In this document: positions 34,021 through 45,908 of the stretch, in pieces
Layout of the letters: every line of letters starts with the position of its first letter
Position numbering within the stretch: the first letter of the stretch is position 1
The notes under the pieces: generated by a model
Seen by the model: the letters and a program-made list of their open reading frames with translations, nothing else
What the model was told of the DNA's origin: nothing
The model's database searches: none
Origin: Buxus sempervirens
Taxonomy: Eukaryota; Streptophyta; Magnoliopsida; Buxales; Buxaceae
DNA: 64,000 nt
NCBI GenBank assembly: GCA_947561395.2
Contig: OX387183.1
Span: 27,454,853-27,518,852, forward strand
Direction of reading: 5' to 3'
Translations under genes and position numbers: made by a program

Positions 34021-34424
34021 TTTAGCTTTCCAAAGGAATGAGGAAGGGAATCTAGGACTATAAGTATCAAATCAATTGCCTAAGTAATGCCAACATTAGT
34101 ACGGTTTCAGGATCTATAGTGTTTCACAAAGTGAAGCTACCACCTAGGTAACTCTTTGACTACATTAGCAAATAATTCAATTACTAATTATTAAAATCTC
34201 GTCCAAAATTTCTCCAGTTTTTAATGTCTTCAAACCTTCCATACTCCGCCCTAAATTTTAAGGAATCAATTCCAATTCCTATGGGACCAGAGTCTGCAAA
34301 ATTCAATGTTCAATTTCTTGGGCTCAATGTTGTCACATTCTCTATGCTGTTTAAGGCTCTCCATCCTTTCTTTCAAAAGATTTCTATAGCTTATTAGCTT
34401 ACCTGTTTCTTTTCCCCTTTTTTT
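34021..34424. other. Intergenic, nothing recognised
   Basis: Sequence between two L1 fragments with no recognisable coding content. It may be diverged LINE sequence. Confidence 0.35.
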
Positions 34425-34735
34425 TTATCAGTAGTAAGAAAAGTTTATTGAAAGATGGCTAAAAGCCTAGAAAGAGGATACAAAGAGAATATACAAACGG
34501 TGTATAGCAAGTCCGATACCGCTACAGTCAGAACAGACCCTCAAAATTGTAATAATGCAAGAATGCAGGAGATCCAAAACTTTGCAAGATTCCACATTAG
34601 ACACCCTGAATAGGATGAATCTGATGACAGATTGAATGCAAACGCTCCTGGGGCTGTAATGAGTTAATGATGCTTGAAAATCCTTATATTCCTTTCCTTC
34701 CAAAGTGTCCAAACAAATCCTTCTATTCCTTTTTC
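34425..34735 (-). mobile_element. Second L1-type LINE 3' end
   Basis: The minus strand encodes WTLWKERNIRIFKHH-like residues in broken frames, then a 3' UTR ending CTTACTACTGATAAAAAAA. It has the same end motif as the copy at 33330. It is 5'-truncated and carries frame breaks. Confidence 0.6.
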
Positions 34736-35008
34736 TTTTCCCCTATTTCCCCTCGATCAGTAAAATGAGATAGGACAACAGTATAATTAAGAATAAAACA
34801 AAATATAGGTCACAATTACAAGACAGGAATCCACCCAAACCAGGACACACAGAAGTTACTAGCTAAAGAAAGGAAAAATACAAGAAGAAAAAAATAAACA
34901 AAAAAATATTTAATAATAAGATACCTGATGAATAACTTGTGTCAGTTAACGGCGACGGTGCGAACGGAGAGTTACTGGGCGATCAGCGACTTCAAAAATC
35001 TCTTGAGA
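34736..35008. other. Flank upstream of a candidate gene start
   Basis: ATCAGTAAAATGAGAT near 34755 may be a further LINE end. From 34940 the GC content rises (AACGGCGACGGTGCGAACGG) as in a plant 5' UTR. A donor-like CAG|GTATCTT reads on the minus strand near 34926. Confidence 0.3.
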
Positions 35009-35440
35009 ATGGCGTCTTCCTCTGCTCCTTCTCGTGGCTTCACTCAAAGATCCAGAGGTGTGCAGAGAGGTAAGCTTCAGCAATAAGCAGTTTGTGTTCG
35101 AGAGCTGTCGGCTGCAGAATGATTCGGAACTGCGCATCTCCGAGTGTAGCCGTCGGCTCTCTGAGACTACCGTTGTCGGAAAGGAAGGATTAAAATGGTT
35201 TTGCTCTAAAATGAAGAATCTCAGACGTATTAAACAAATGGGTTGTTTGAGGTGCTTTCGTCGAGATCAAGGATCCTCATTGTTGCAGCTTCTGGCAAAT
35301 GGCAGAGGAAGGTTTCTGCAACTTACTGCGATTACATTGAACAAGCGTCGGTCGATGATCATTCTCCCGAAAAAGAACGGTGTAGCTGGGTGGGAGTATA
35401 TTTTGTGGCGATGTGCTCTCTATTCGAGTTCTCCAGTTGA
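35009..35440 (+). CDS. Candidate first exon(s) of an unrecognised gene
   Basis: ATG at 35009 in a good context (GAGAATGGCG) opens MASSSAPSRGFTQRSRGVQR, and the frame ends at a strong donor, AGAG|GTAAGC, at 35069/35070. An open stretch at 35234-35440 includes a likely acceptor TTGTTGCAG at about 35287 and reads ASGKWQRKVSATYCDYIEQA and VDDHSPEKERCSWVG. Both look protein-like but I recognise no family and could not follow further exons. It may be a truncated gene copy. Confidence 0.3.
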
Positions 35441-35799
35441 GGCGTCGAGGACTGAGTAACCATGAGTATGGAATGCATTTCGCTTGGAGCCACTCAGCAG
35501 AGCTTAGATTGCAACGCACGGTTAGCATGGAATATGGATGTGTGGGCCGGATGGATGTATGGGCCCTACAAACGTGGGCATCTGTCCGTGCGTTTCACGC
35601 TGCTTCCACCGAGTGGGGCTCCTGAAGATGTGGGTTTGGAATGGTTTGGGTAGTATGGGCGGCGTTACGCTCCTCACTTGGGAATCAGTGGCAAAGGGTA
35701 AGTTGTTACTCTTTCCAGTCTTGTGTAAGACGTTCGTTCCCGTCCTAGTCGGTTCAAAGGAATCTAAACCAGTCAAGCGGAGCTTCGACTCACGCTTAT
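35441..35799. other. Unassigned
   Basis: Moderate-GC sequence with overlapping short open frames in several phases and no recognisable product. Confidence 0.3.
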
Positions 35800-36802
35800 A
35801 AATCTTGGGCAAGGCTAAAGTTCGGATCAGGCTCTTTTGAAAAAAATTTGGCACGAACTCGGATCAGGTTCTTTAAAAATTTTCAGGCTAGTTAAAAATT
35901 TTTCGGGTTCAAGCCCGGCTCGTTAAAGGCTATGCTTACAAGAAGTCCTAGCTCAATAAAAATGATTTTAATTTATTTTTTATTTAGATTCATATAAAGG
36001 AAAAAAAAATATCAATCTATTTGTACGATCCACAAATATTCATTATAAAATAAAATTATTAAAACAAGTATAAAAAATGATCTCTAAATCACGACTACAT
36101 AAAGTGCCAAGTCCTAGTGCATCATACTAGGAGAAAGATATTCAAAAATTAAAAAAAAAATGGATGATTCAAAACAACAAAGTCAATAAACAATAGCAAA
36201 AAGGCACAAATAAAATGTGCTAAGGCTTCTTTGCAAATGGTTATTGTATCCTTTCTTTATCAAATATTAAAAACTAATAATATCCAAAATTTGCATTCCG
36301 AAGAAAAAGAAAAATGTACTCAAGTAATCATAACAACGAGAAACACAATAAGTAAAACAAACCTTTTATTTTTTTCTTAGAAAGAAACAAAATAACTGAA
36401 GCTAAAAGCTTGCATTATCAAGAAAAAGTAACAACTTAAAAGCTAATTAGGGTTTTTAATAGATATAAGCTAATATTTGATTAAGAGTCAAATAGTGGTT
36501 AACTAGAGTCTATTTTTAATTTTTTAACATCTTAACTTCAGAAAAATAATTAGTTTTGAGTTAAACTTTACTAGTTATATATCAATGCATATATTTAATA
36601 TAGTAGTATATAATACTTAATATACAAATAGATATAGATGCCAAGCTTTAATCGAGCTAAGCCTATCCGAGCTCAGCCCAGGATCATTAAGTTGACGAGC
36701 TATTTTTGAGGCTCAGGCTCGACTTACGAGCCTAAAAATTGGGCTCAACGTCGACTCATTTAAGCCCGAGCCCAAGCTTGGGTGGGCTCATTGACAACCC
36801 TA
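35800..36802. mobile_element. hAT-like non-autonomous element remnant
   Basis: The right end, read inward, is TAGGGTTGTCAATGAGCC followed by CTCGGGC/GAGCTCGG motifs, as in plant hAT elements (TAGGG-type ends with GAGCCGAGC subterminal repeats). Related motifs (AAGCCCGGCTCGTT) occur near 35915, with AT-rich filler between. The left terminus and target duplication could not be found, so the start is approximate. Confidence 0.45.
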
Positions 36803-36865
36803 GTTTTCAGGCAACATTTTATTCCTCTTTCCCATTTAAGGCGGTACTATTGATGGAATCGGAAG

Positions 36866-37165
36866 TAGGGCTGCAATTTGGGTTGGGTAAACCAACAAAC
36901 CGTCCAAACCAAACCAAATATGGGTTGGGTGTATAACCTTTTTTTTCGATTTTGGTTCCAATATCATAACCGAATTTGTTTAGCTTGGGTTTCGGTTGAA
37001 GGCTCGGTTAAACCAAATTGAACAGAAAATCGATTTTTATATTCTAAGCCTCAAACAACTAAACCGAAAATATATAATATTATATACAAAATATAAAATA
37101 TGTGTAATATAAATTATGTATTATGCGCGCTGATGTCGCACAGCGAGGCACAGGTGGACATGCGC
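36866..37165. mobile_element. hAT-like left end, fragment
   Basis: TAGGGCTGCAATTTGGGTTG followed by AAACC/GGTT-rich text (AACCAACAAACCGTCC, AACCAAACCAAAT) is typical of another plant hAT-type MITE start. The right end is not visible before the tandem array at 37170. Confidence 0.4.
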
Positions 37166-37169
37166 GCTG

Positions 37170-37499
37170 TGACAGTTCTTTCTTACACCCAACGTGTGAA
37201 TAAGTTGTGATGGCATCCAATGTGTGAATACACTATAATGGCTTTTTTCTGCGCCCAATGTGTGAATTACATTGTGACAGTTCTTTTTTACATCCAACGT
37301 GTGAATACGCTATGATGGCATCCAATGTGTGAATACACTGTGATGACTTTTTTCTATGCCCAATATGTGAATACATTGTGACGGTTCTTTCTTACATCCA
37401 ACGTGTGAATACATTGCGATGGCATTCAATGTATGAATACATTGTAATGACTTTTTTCTGCGCTCAATGTGTGAATACACTGTGACGGTTCTTTCTTAC
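37170..37499. repeat. Tandem array, 104-105 bp unit of three subunits
   Basis: GACAG/GACGG TTCTTT marks unit starts at 37171, 37276, 37380 and 37484 (spacings 105, 104, 104). Each unit holds three related segments of about 35 bp sharing (C)CAA(C/T)GTGTGAATAC. The array stops exactly where the LTR at 37500 begins and does not resume in the window. Confidence 0.8.
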
Positions 37500-38876
37500 T
37501 GTTAGCACCTCATTTTTGCACACCAAAAGTGCCGAAGATGAAAACCTTAATTGAAAAGTCAAACTAGGAGAGGTCAAAAAGTTGACTTTTTGATCTGGTG
37601 AAAATTGACCACCAAACTTCATACCATTGGAAAGAAGATTCCGATACGATTCTAACGCCACTAAGTTTGCTCAAATTGGAGTCCAGATGAAGAAGTTATG
37701 GGCTGATCAAACCTGAGAAGAACATAAATCGGCTTTCTGCTAAATCCTGGGTCAACCACCCAAACTTGTACCAACAAAAGACCATCTCAACACAATTCCA
37801 ACGCAACGAAATTTGCTGGAATTGGAATCCCGGATAGAGAGATATGAGCAAAATCGGCTCCGGGGTAACAATTTTGCACTTTTGCTAAAAACTTGAATTT
37901 GCTGCTAAACTTTAGCTCAGTGGATAGAGGATCTCAACCTAATTCTAACGCCACTACGTTTGCTGAAATCGGATATCATATGAAAGAGTTATGAGCAGTC
38001 AAAGTTTTGGAAAATCTGCACATGTGGTAAAGAATAAAGAAAGGGCAATAAAAGAAAAAATCTTGAATTAAATAATAATATTTTCTATAAAATATCTAAT
38101 TAAGGCATTTAAATTAAAAGAAAAAGAAAATAAAAAAATCAAAAGACGCATGTGCGTCTAAACCCAAAAAAAGATCCAAATAAAATAATGATAAAAAAAT
38201 ATAAAAATCAAGAAAAATTAAAATAAATTAATAAACTCAAAGGGGATAAGCGCACATGGTGTATGCACTGTGCACATGGTGTATGCACTGTCCCCATTGA
38301 GCTGGCCGGATGAGAATATGAAACAATTTTAAAAAAAGGCATCATGTGAAAATATTCACATTTTAGTCATATGGGATAAAAGGTTCATTGCCTCTCATTT
38401 CTATGCATTCGGCCTTACCCACTTCTCCATTTCTCCCACTTCTCCATTTCTCCCATTCCTCCACATCCATCCGGCTGGCCCCCCCACTCTCTCCACTCCC
38501 TCAAGCATACAACCCCTCCCCTTTTCCACTTCATTCAAGAGCCATAAAACATCTCAAAAGCCCCATCTCTCTTCACTTTTCTTCTTCCCTTCTCACCTAA
38601 ATTTGGAAGAAGGGCAAGGAGAGTTTGGTGGAGTAACAAAGGTATTGTACATCCACTTTGGTATCTTCAAAGAAACTCACACACACCATAACAGAGTCTT
38701 TAGACCCCAAGGTGAAGCTCCCTATTGTATCCTCTTCATCATATATGAAAATGATAATGTTTTGAGCATGTTGGTTTATTTTTTTACTATGCACCTACTG
38801 TTTCTCCACTTTTGGGCATATTTTCTCTTCCTTCCCTCCACTTCTTCCTCTTTTCTTTACAAGAGTATGATCCCTT
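37500..38876 (+). mobile_element. LTR fragment, family 1 (Tat/Ogre-like)
   Basis: It starts TGTTAGCACCTCATTTTTGC, the family 1 LTR beginning read in the plus direction. About three U3 units follow near 37674, 37820 and 37967 (about 147 bp apart), then a pyrimidine-rich leader. The rest of the LTR is missing where copy F2 begins at 38877. It is a truncated, old copy, older than the nested elements to its right, and broken. Confidence 0.7.
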
Positions 38877-39959
38877 TGTAGCACCCCGAAACCAGGTTCA
38901 CCCGAATAGGGTTCATACTGGCTCCTGAGCGCTATTTTAGGGCCCAAAGTGTGATGAAATACATTAAGAAACTAAACAAGATAATTACAATATACTCCTA
39001 AATTTTAAAAAAAAACTGCTATATAACGTCTATAATTACAAGGTTGGGTGACGCCCCTAATGCCTACTAATCACAGATATGAATATATAGGCATTATACA
39101 TCTATTCAACAGCTAAGCCAACAAAATATACAAATCTACAAATATGGTTTACTAAGTTTTACACACACTCTCTCTCTATTTACAATATCCAAAAATTAAA
39201 TATACAACTATCCAAAATTTGCCTTTTTTAGAACTAGCCGAGGTAGTAGTAATCCTCTGGCCTATATTCTGGATAACCCTCAACTTCTGCCCTGCTACGT
39301 GTCTCACCTGTCGGATCTAAAAACAAAACCGGTAAAAACAAAAAACCACGTGTGAGACTAACGTCCTAGTAAGTAGCACGATGCATAATAAAACAATTTA
39401 TATAGTTTTCAAATAATTAATAACATGCTCAAACACCATACGGTCAAACTCTGTCAAAATAATGATAATAAGGCGATCATCCTTATGTAAATAAAAATTT
39501 AACCATTCCAAAGCCATAAATAAAGAGCCGATAAAATCAGAGTAATCCGAAGCACGATATCAATAAATTCACAACAAATATCAACATTCAAATTCCATCC
39601 AATTATGCTAAGAAACAATCACCTATACGAAATTGTTCAAGTATCATAGTAGGATTTATAACATAAAACAAACCTTGCGCATCGGTTACTCGAACCAATG
39701 CCTCGCGCCACAATTCAAAAGAATACCTTCAATACAAAACTAATTTCATGCAGTTTAAAGAAATACAAATGAGGCAAGAATAGTCTAACATAGCAAGTGG
39801 GACTAATGTCTTTGGCAAGTCTATAAATCGGATTAAGAAATAAATCCAGTTTTTGCCACCTCACGATTTTTGGAGATAGCCTAATAGTCTCCTCACGAAG
39901 TGCCCCCTTCCTGGGGTTGGCAAGTACAACCCAAATACAATACCAATCTCATGTCAAAC

Positions 39960-40325
39960 TTGATGAGGGAACCACACCGGGTCTATGTACATCATCCCAA
40001 TATCATATCCGATGAGGGAGTCACACTAGGCCTATATACCTCATTCCAATACCAATACCATATCCGATGAGGGAGCCACGCTAGGCCTGTGTACCTCATT
40101 CCAATACTAATACCATATCCGATGAGGGAGTCACACTAGGCTTGTATACCTCATTCCAATACCAATACCATATCCGATGAGGGAGTCACACTGGGCCTGT
40201 GTATCTCATTCCAATACCAATACCATATCCAATGAGGGAGCCACACTAGGCCTGTGTACCTTATTCCAATACCAATACCATATTCGATGAGGGAGCCACG
40301 CTGGGCCTGTGTACCTCATCTAAAT
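39960..40325. repeat. 55-bp tandem array inside LTR F2
   Basis: GATGAGGGAG recurs at 40011, 40066, 40121, 40176, 40231 (as AATGAGGGAG) and 40286, exactly 55 bp apart; a diverged earlier unit sits at 39962. Units read CCACACTAGGCCTGTGTACC, then TCATTCCAATACCAATACCA. The copies are well conserved, implying recent expansion or homogenisation. Confidence 0.9.
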
Positions 40326-40460
40326 AAGGTTGTCGCTTATAGCGATTGGACTTAAGTGTTAACCTGACAAGCCAATATCATAACACTTTCTAACTTAGGA
40401 ATGGATCCATACCTGCTTTGGAAGCCAGTTCACTACCTTTACCCCCAGCTAGGGTGAACC

Positions 40461-43400
40461 TGTAAAATCCCTAATTTTCTGGAAAATTTAAAAATTAATT
40501 TTCTAGTGATTAAATTAATGTTAACTAATTTATTTTGCAGAGAAGGGAGGTTAGTGGTTTAAACCGGAAAGTTTGCTTGTGCTGGTCGGGTTATTTAAGT
40601 AAAAAGGTATAAGAGAAATTTCTGAAATTATTCTTAACTAATTGAGTTGATCGGATGTGGTGGCAAATAAGAACTATTAATTAAAGCACCTGCTGATGTA
40701 GGAGACGTGGTAGAGTGGCGGTTCAGCGGATCATGATTTAAGTGATGCTTTGAGCGGCAACTATAAATTGGAGCTAAAGTCAGGCTCGCTGATTTTTTTT
40801 GCTGAGTTTTGATCGAGCAAACTTGGAGATCTCATAGAGAAGGAGATCCAGGAGCTAGGGTTGAGGAGCTGGAAACCGAATTTGCTGAAGTGATCAGAGA
40901 GGAGTGATCTGATCGTGATCCTTTGTTTATCGTTATAGAAGAGAGCTGCTGCAGAACTTCAATTCGTCATGAGCAATTCGAATTCTACAAATTCAGATCA
41001 AGTTGGATGTAAGTTAACATTAAACCTGAGTTTTCGTTCTAGTTTTAGTGAGGATTCAAATCAAGTTCCAGATCTGAAAAGTCTGAACAATTGAGATAAA
41101 TTTCAGAGGAGGAGTGGGCGTTGAATTGGAACTTTTCTGCAGAACTCAAATCTGTAGATTTGAGGTCTTCAACAACTCGAATTTGCATCTGACGGTGAGT
41201 AGCACAAGTTTATTCGGTTTTGAATGATTTGAAATTAGAAGAAATGTGTGTTAGATTGAGAATGCGGCATCTCTGTTTTCTGTTCTTTATGTCCAGATTT
41301 AATCGTATGATAGTATAGCTGAATGTCATAGGGAGAAATTGCATGTGGATCTAATGTAAGTAGCCTTGGTGTTCCATTGTATTGGCAATCGAAAAGCATG
41401 ATTTAAAAGAGTTATCTGCAGTAGTTTAGTAAAAATCGGCTGTTACTGTTTTATGAATAAATCTTTGAATCGAAGCATGAATTTGATGGAATTAAATTCA
41501 AATCAATTGTAGAAGGATGTTAGAAGGATTATGAGCAAGACTTAATAGATGTGGAGCCTTAAATTGGGTTCAGTCCTAGATATAATAGAGCTAGCATTGA
41601 TTAAATCATGATTCAAAAGAAAAAAGGCTTTGGGCGCTAACCATGGCTGACTGACAAGAGGTCAGTGATGGTTAGCACTAGTGCAAAAATTGAGAGGGCT
41701 GAGGGGCGCCTACCATGGCTAACTGACAGGAGGTCAGCGCCCCTTGAAAGATCCATTTAGCCTATGCGGCTAAGTAATACTAAGTTGATTTCTATAGTTA
41801 TTGTTTTTAAAACTTGTCTAAGAGTTTATTAGAATGTTAGCATTGGTTCTAGGGATTACAATACACAGCTTCCACTCCAGTAAATATGGAGAGAAGAAAT
41901 TGATTTAAGGTTCAAAAATCTGCAGAGTGCTCATTGACACCAAGAAGGGCTGATCTAGAAGGAGGTTGGAGCCATCTGTTTTGTTATGGCCAGGTGCGAC
42001 CGAGTTAGGAAGTTTGTAACTCAAGTCTTTAACTTCTAATTGTTATCCTAAAATGTCTAAATAGGATGGGTAAAGTTGCTGAAGTGGTTGTTGATTTCTG
42101 AAGTGAAGAAAATCTGAATGTATGTAAAAATCTAGAGAGCTGGTAGGAAGTTGCTGTTGTTCTCTTAATAATGTAAATTCTGTTTTCCATCATTTAATTA
42201 TTATTCTCATAACTAAATCAAGGTTAGATATGTTCTGAAATAGTTAAAACACAGAACCTTTACAGCAAAATGAAAGTGGGTGAACAAAGGAGCTTAGGCA
42301 ATGAATATTTAGAAAATAAGTGCTAGAGGGAATTGGCAACTAGTAAGTGGTTGTGCTATAATGATTCAATTAAATTCAATTATATGATAGAGGCATGTTT
42401 GGGAAGTTAAAATATTTCTAGAAATAGTTAGAGTACTAAATAATAAATCAATCCTAATCAAATCTCCACAGCTGTACCTAAATGTGAAAATATTGAGAGA
42501 GCGCCTAGGATTGCTGACCATTGCTGACCTGGCGCCCAGCTCAAGCTTAGGGTGATTCAAACCCAAATTCTTAATTCCAGTAAGGGGAAAAACCTTTGGG
42601 AATCTAACCAAGAGTAATTAAAGGATTTCTGGAAAATAAGAGCGGTTGGTCTGAAAAATTCTGCAGGTACTAGTGTAAAAATCAGCAATCTATCTAAGTA
42701 ATTAAGAGTGAGTATTTTAATAAGTTCTGAGACTTTTCCAGCAATTCTAATTTGGGATTTTTCTACACTTATAAGGAGGTATTATCTACGAGATAAATGG
42801 GAGATGAAGAAAGGGAATTGGAGTGAGATATAGGTGCTGAACCTGGGTCTATACTTAATATCAAGTATGGAGTTGAGAATATGAGATTACATAAAATGGA
42901 GTTAGAGTAAACTTTATGGGGGAAAAGCTTTCTGTTTGAGTTCAAAATAAATGTGGCAGGTCTGAATCTAATATTATTACTAAAGTTTGATATCTATAAG
43001 TAGATTTGCCGGTTTAACCGTGTTTGACAATTTTACCAAATTTTGACTATAAAGAGGATTTTAAGCATTATTTCGAAAAGGACTTTCTAAACTAAATTGT
43101 TATGGACAAATCTGAGTTTTGGAACTTTTATACACTGTGAGAATGTTTCTTGTGAACTTGATGGCTGGATGGTTACCTTACCTCCGTGTACTCGGGGATG
43201 CCCACGTACTTGGGGTTGTTTCCTCTGTGTACTCAGAGATGGATGTGTGCTCGAGATAGCATGTTTTGGGTTGGAACCCTTCGATATTGATGAGATTTCT
43301 GTTTTTGGTTTTAGCTCGAATCTAGATGGCATAGCTCGGTGTGGATCCACATTTGTCAAGGTAAGAGCTAGGTAGTGAAATGGATTGTTCTTTGCTAGTG

Positions 43401-44199
43401 GTAATACCTTGTTCGCGCACGCGTTCCATCGTGTAGCTCGATGAGGCCTTCTCTGTATCTGGTTGGCTGCGGCTATGTTAGGATAGTACATGCCAACCCA
43501 TTTCTGTATCTGAATGGGTTCTTCCGCAATAAGTCGATGACCGTGTATCTCGGCTTCACACATAAGCCGGAGGGTGGCATAGTGAGCTTGGTTTTACACT
43601 AGTTAAAGGCGGTTTATTTCATGAGTCCACCGTGGACTTGTTTTTATGATTACACTTATGAATCTCTGTCATGCATTGACTGTGGTTATTGCTCTTTATC
43701 AGTATACATGATGTATTTGGATTACTCGGTTTACTCCTAAATATTGGTTATTATTTCGAATACATGTTTTACTATTGAAGCATGTTTTAGAACTGATACA
43801 AATGCTTTGTGCATGCATGCGCTACTTGCTGGGATATTCGTATCTCATTCCGTTTTGATTTGTTTTGTTTTCAGATCCTGGTGATGACGATATACGCGGG
43901 GTAGAGCTAGACGCGGATTACCCCGAGTATAGGGGAGAGGATTTCTTTGTTGAGTGACTTTTGAGATATATTGTAGTTGCTATTTTCATTTGAGATAGTG
44001 AGTAACTTTGGAAATTTTAATTCTTTTAAATTCATTGTGTTGGTGATTGGGATATTTTAGCGAACTCTGATATTGTGTTTGATGATAATAAATGAAATAT
44101 CATGTTTCTTACACTCTGATATAGATCCTGCGGTTTTGTTATCTAACCCTCAGGTACGAGTTACGGTTCCATTACGTAACCCGGATTCGGGGCGTTACA
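40461..44199 (+). mobile_element. Solo LTR, family 2, copy c
   Basis: 3739 bp, from TGTAAAATCCCTAATTTTC to GGATTCGGGGCGTTACA, with the perfect target duplication GAACC at 40456-40460 and 44200-44204. Read in transcription order: TATAAAT near 40761, donor-like GTGAGTAGCAC near 41193, palindrome 41636-41676, tandem text near 43180-43560, acceptor-like TTTTCAG ending 43874, and a short coding-like tail 43875-43957. No internal region remains. It is the younger insertion within F2. Confidence 0.9.
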
Positions 44200-45908
44200 G
44201 AACCAGTTCACGATCCCCAACCGAGGTGAACTAAAATCCCAGTCCACAGAACATCCAACCATAGGCCCTCGGCCCTTTTCAAACTAACAGGAAACCTCAG
44301 CTTCATAATCCAAATCACAATCAATCAAAACAAATGTTATAGAATCCTCAACACACAATTTCAATATCAATACAAACCCCTTGGCATTCTGCCATCAACA
44401 CAATTCTTTTCAAATAACCAACACTGTTTTCCAAAACAAATATTGAACACAATTTAGGATTAAACTAATTTCATGCTTGGAGAAGACCAACACCAAATAT
44501 CCACAATTGGTTTGCAATTGCTGTTTACTCTGCAGATCTGTTTCTAACTTGTTAATTAAATGCTAAACCTGATCTAATCTATAACTAATGGGTATTCATG
44601 CTATATATTACTGGAGAGATCTATGAGTCTAGTTTCTAATGCAACAAACAGTTCATAATTTGAAGTTTTTTAGAGAAAGTTATAGCCGTTTTACTACAGA
44701 TGGTTACAACTTACCGCGAAACCCAATGAACGGAAACCATCAATTTTTCTTGATTTTTCTTGCAATACCCTGAGTTCCGATTAGTCTTAAACCACTTCCA
44801 TTCAACTACAAACACCCTAAACTAAATTTTAAACTACTAATATAAATTTTAACCCAAAGATTCCAAGCCCTTGCAAGCCACCGAAATCTTACACAAGTTT
44901 AAAACCAGCTAACAAAACGAGTTGCTTTTAAACTTCAAATTGTACCTATGCAATCTGATAATTTCCTAATACATACCTACCTCTTTTCCTACTCCTAATC
45001 CATGCAAATCCCCTTTTCGAATCGCCCCGTCAAATCTTTAGAAGCAAGAAATCCATCGTAAATTTGTTAAACCCCAAAATCTGAACTGTGCTAAGATTAA
45101 AATGCATTATCCACCTTAATTTTTGAAATCCACATTCTCCTAATAAAAATCAGGAAACTAAAACTTTAAACATCCATTAACATCTAACTATCACATGCAA
45201 TCACTGACATTTACCTAACAGCAGCCATTAACAGAAGCCCTCATATTTGATTCCTACGCTAACAGCAACTCCGATTAAACAACTAATAGCTATTCCTACA
45301 CTATCAGTATCTAACAGTTAGGCAGGATTTGGGGAATAAATTCTCACAATAAAACTCCTACACTAACAGTAACTCAATCAGAGTATTTCAAGCAACTCCA
45401 ATCAGAACCCAAGCTTACTTCAATGCCAAAACCAAAATAGCAACTTCAATAACTGTATATGCTTCTCGAAGTTCATAATCTGAAAATACAGCATCAAAAG
45501 TTCTAACCTATACCCCATTTAAATTTGAGAAACCACCATCATCCATTAGCAAATCTAATCTGAAAATACAGCAATAAAAATCTATCCAAATAAATACAAA
45601 ACCTTCAATTTTCATGTGGTTCCAACTCCATTTCAATTTCAATAAACAAAACAAGCAAACTCCGCACAAATCCTTAAGAAACAGTGTCTTCTTATGACCA
45701 GAAATTCCAGATTCAATTCCTACCCAAAGCCATCTAACAGTCAATCTTAACAATTACTTTATCACAGATCAAAGGAAATAAAAAAGAAAAGCAATCCGTC
45801 TACGGCAACTAGATGAGGAATAGCACATGCTGAAATCTGATAAACCAAACAAAAATCAATCGAATAAAGTGCTACTTACCAAAATCGCTAGATCCACATG
45901 CCTAGAAC

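Larger units (their letters stand above)
38877..45908 (-). mobile_element. LTR, family 2, copy F2, interrupted by a nested solo LTR
   Basis: It starts TGTAGCACCCCGAAACC on the left and shares family 2 organisation in the minus direction: donor-like GTAAGTAGCAC near 45878, acceptor-like TTTTGTTTTTAG near 39317 and a short coding-like tail at 39234-39316. The solo LTR c (40461-44199) lies within it, and the right part is cut off where LTR d begins at 45909. No target duplication could be matched. It is older than c. Without c it is about 3.3 kb. Confidence 0.65.

Noticed and set aside
39960-40325. CRISPR-like array
   Set aside because: The units are contiguous 55-bp repeats without unique spacers, in a plant LTR.
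43087-43563. 158-codon minus-strand open frame
   Set aside because: It falls in the variable tandem-repeat zone of LTR copy c, is not preserved in the other copies and resembles no protein.
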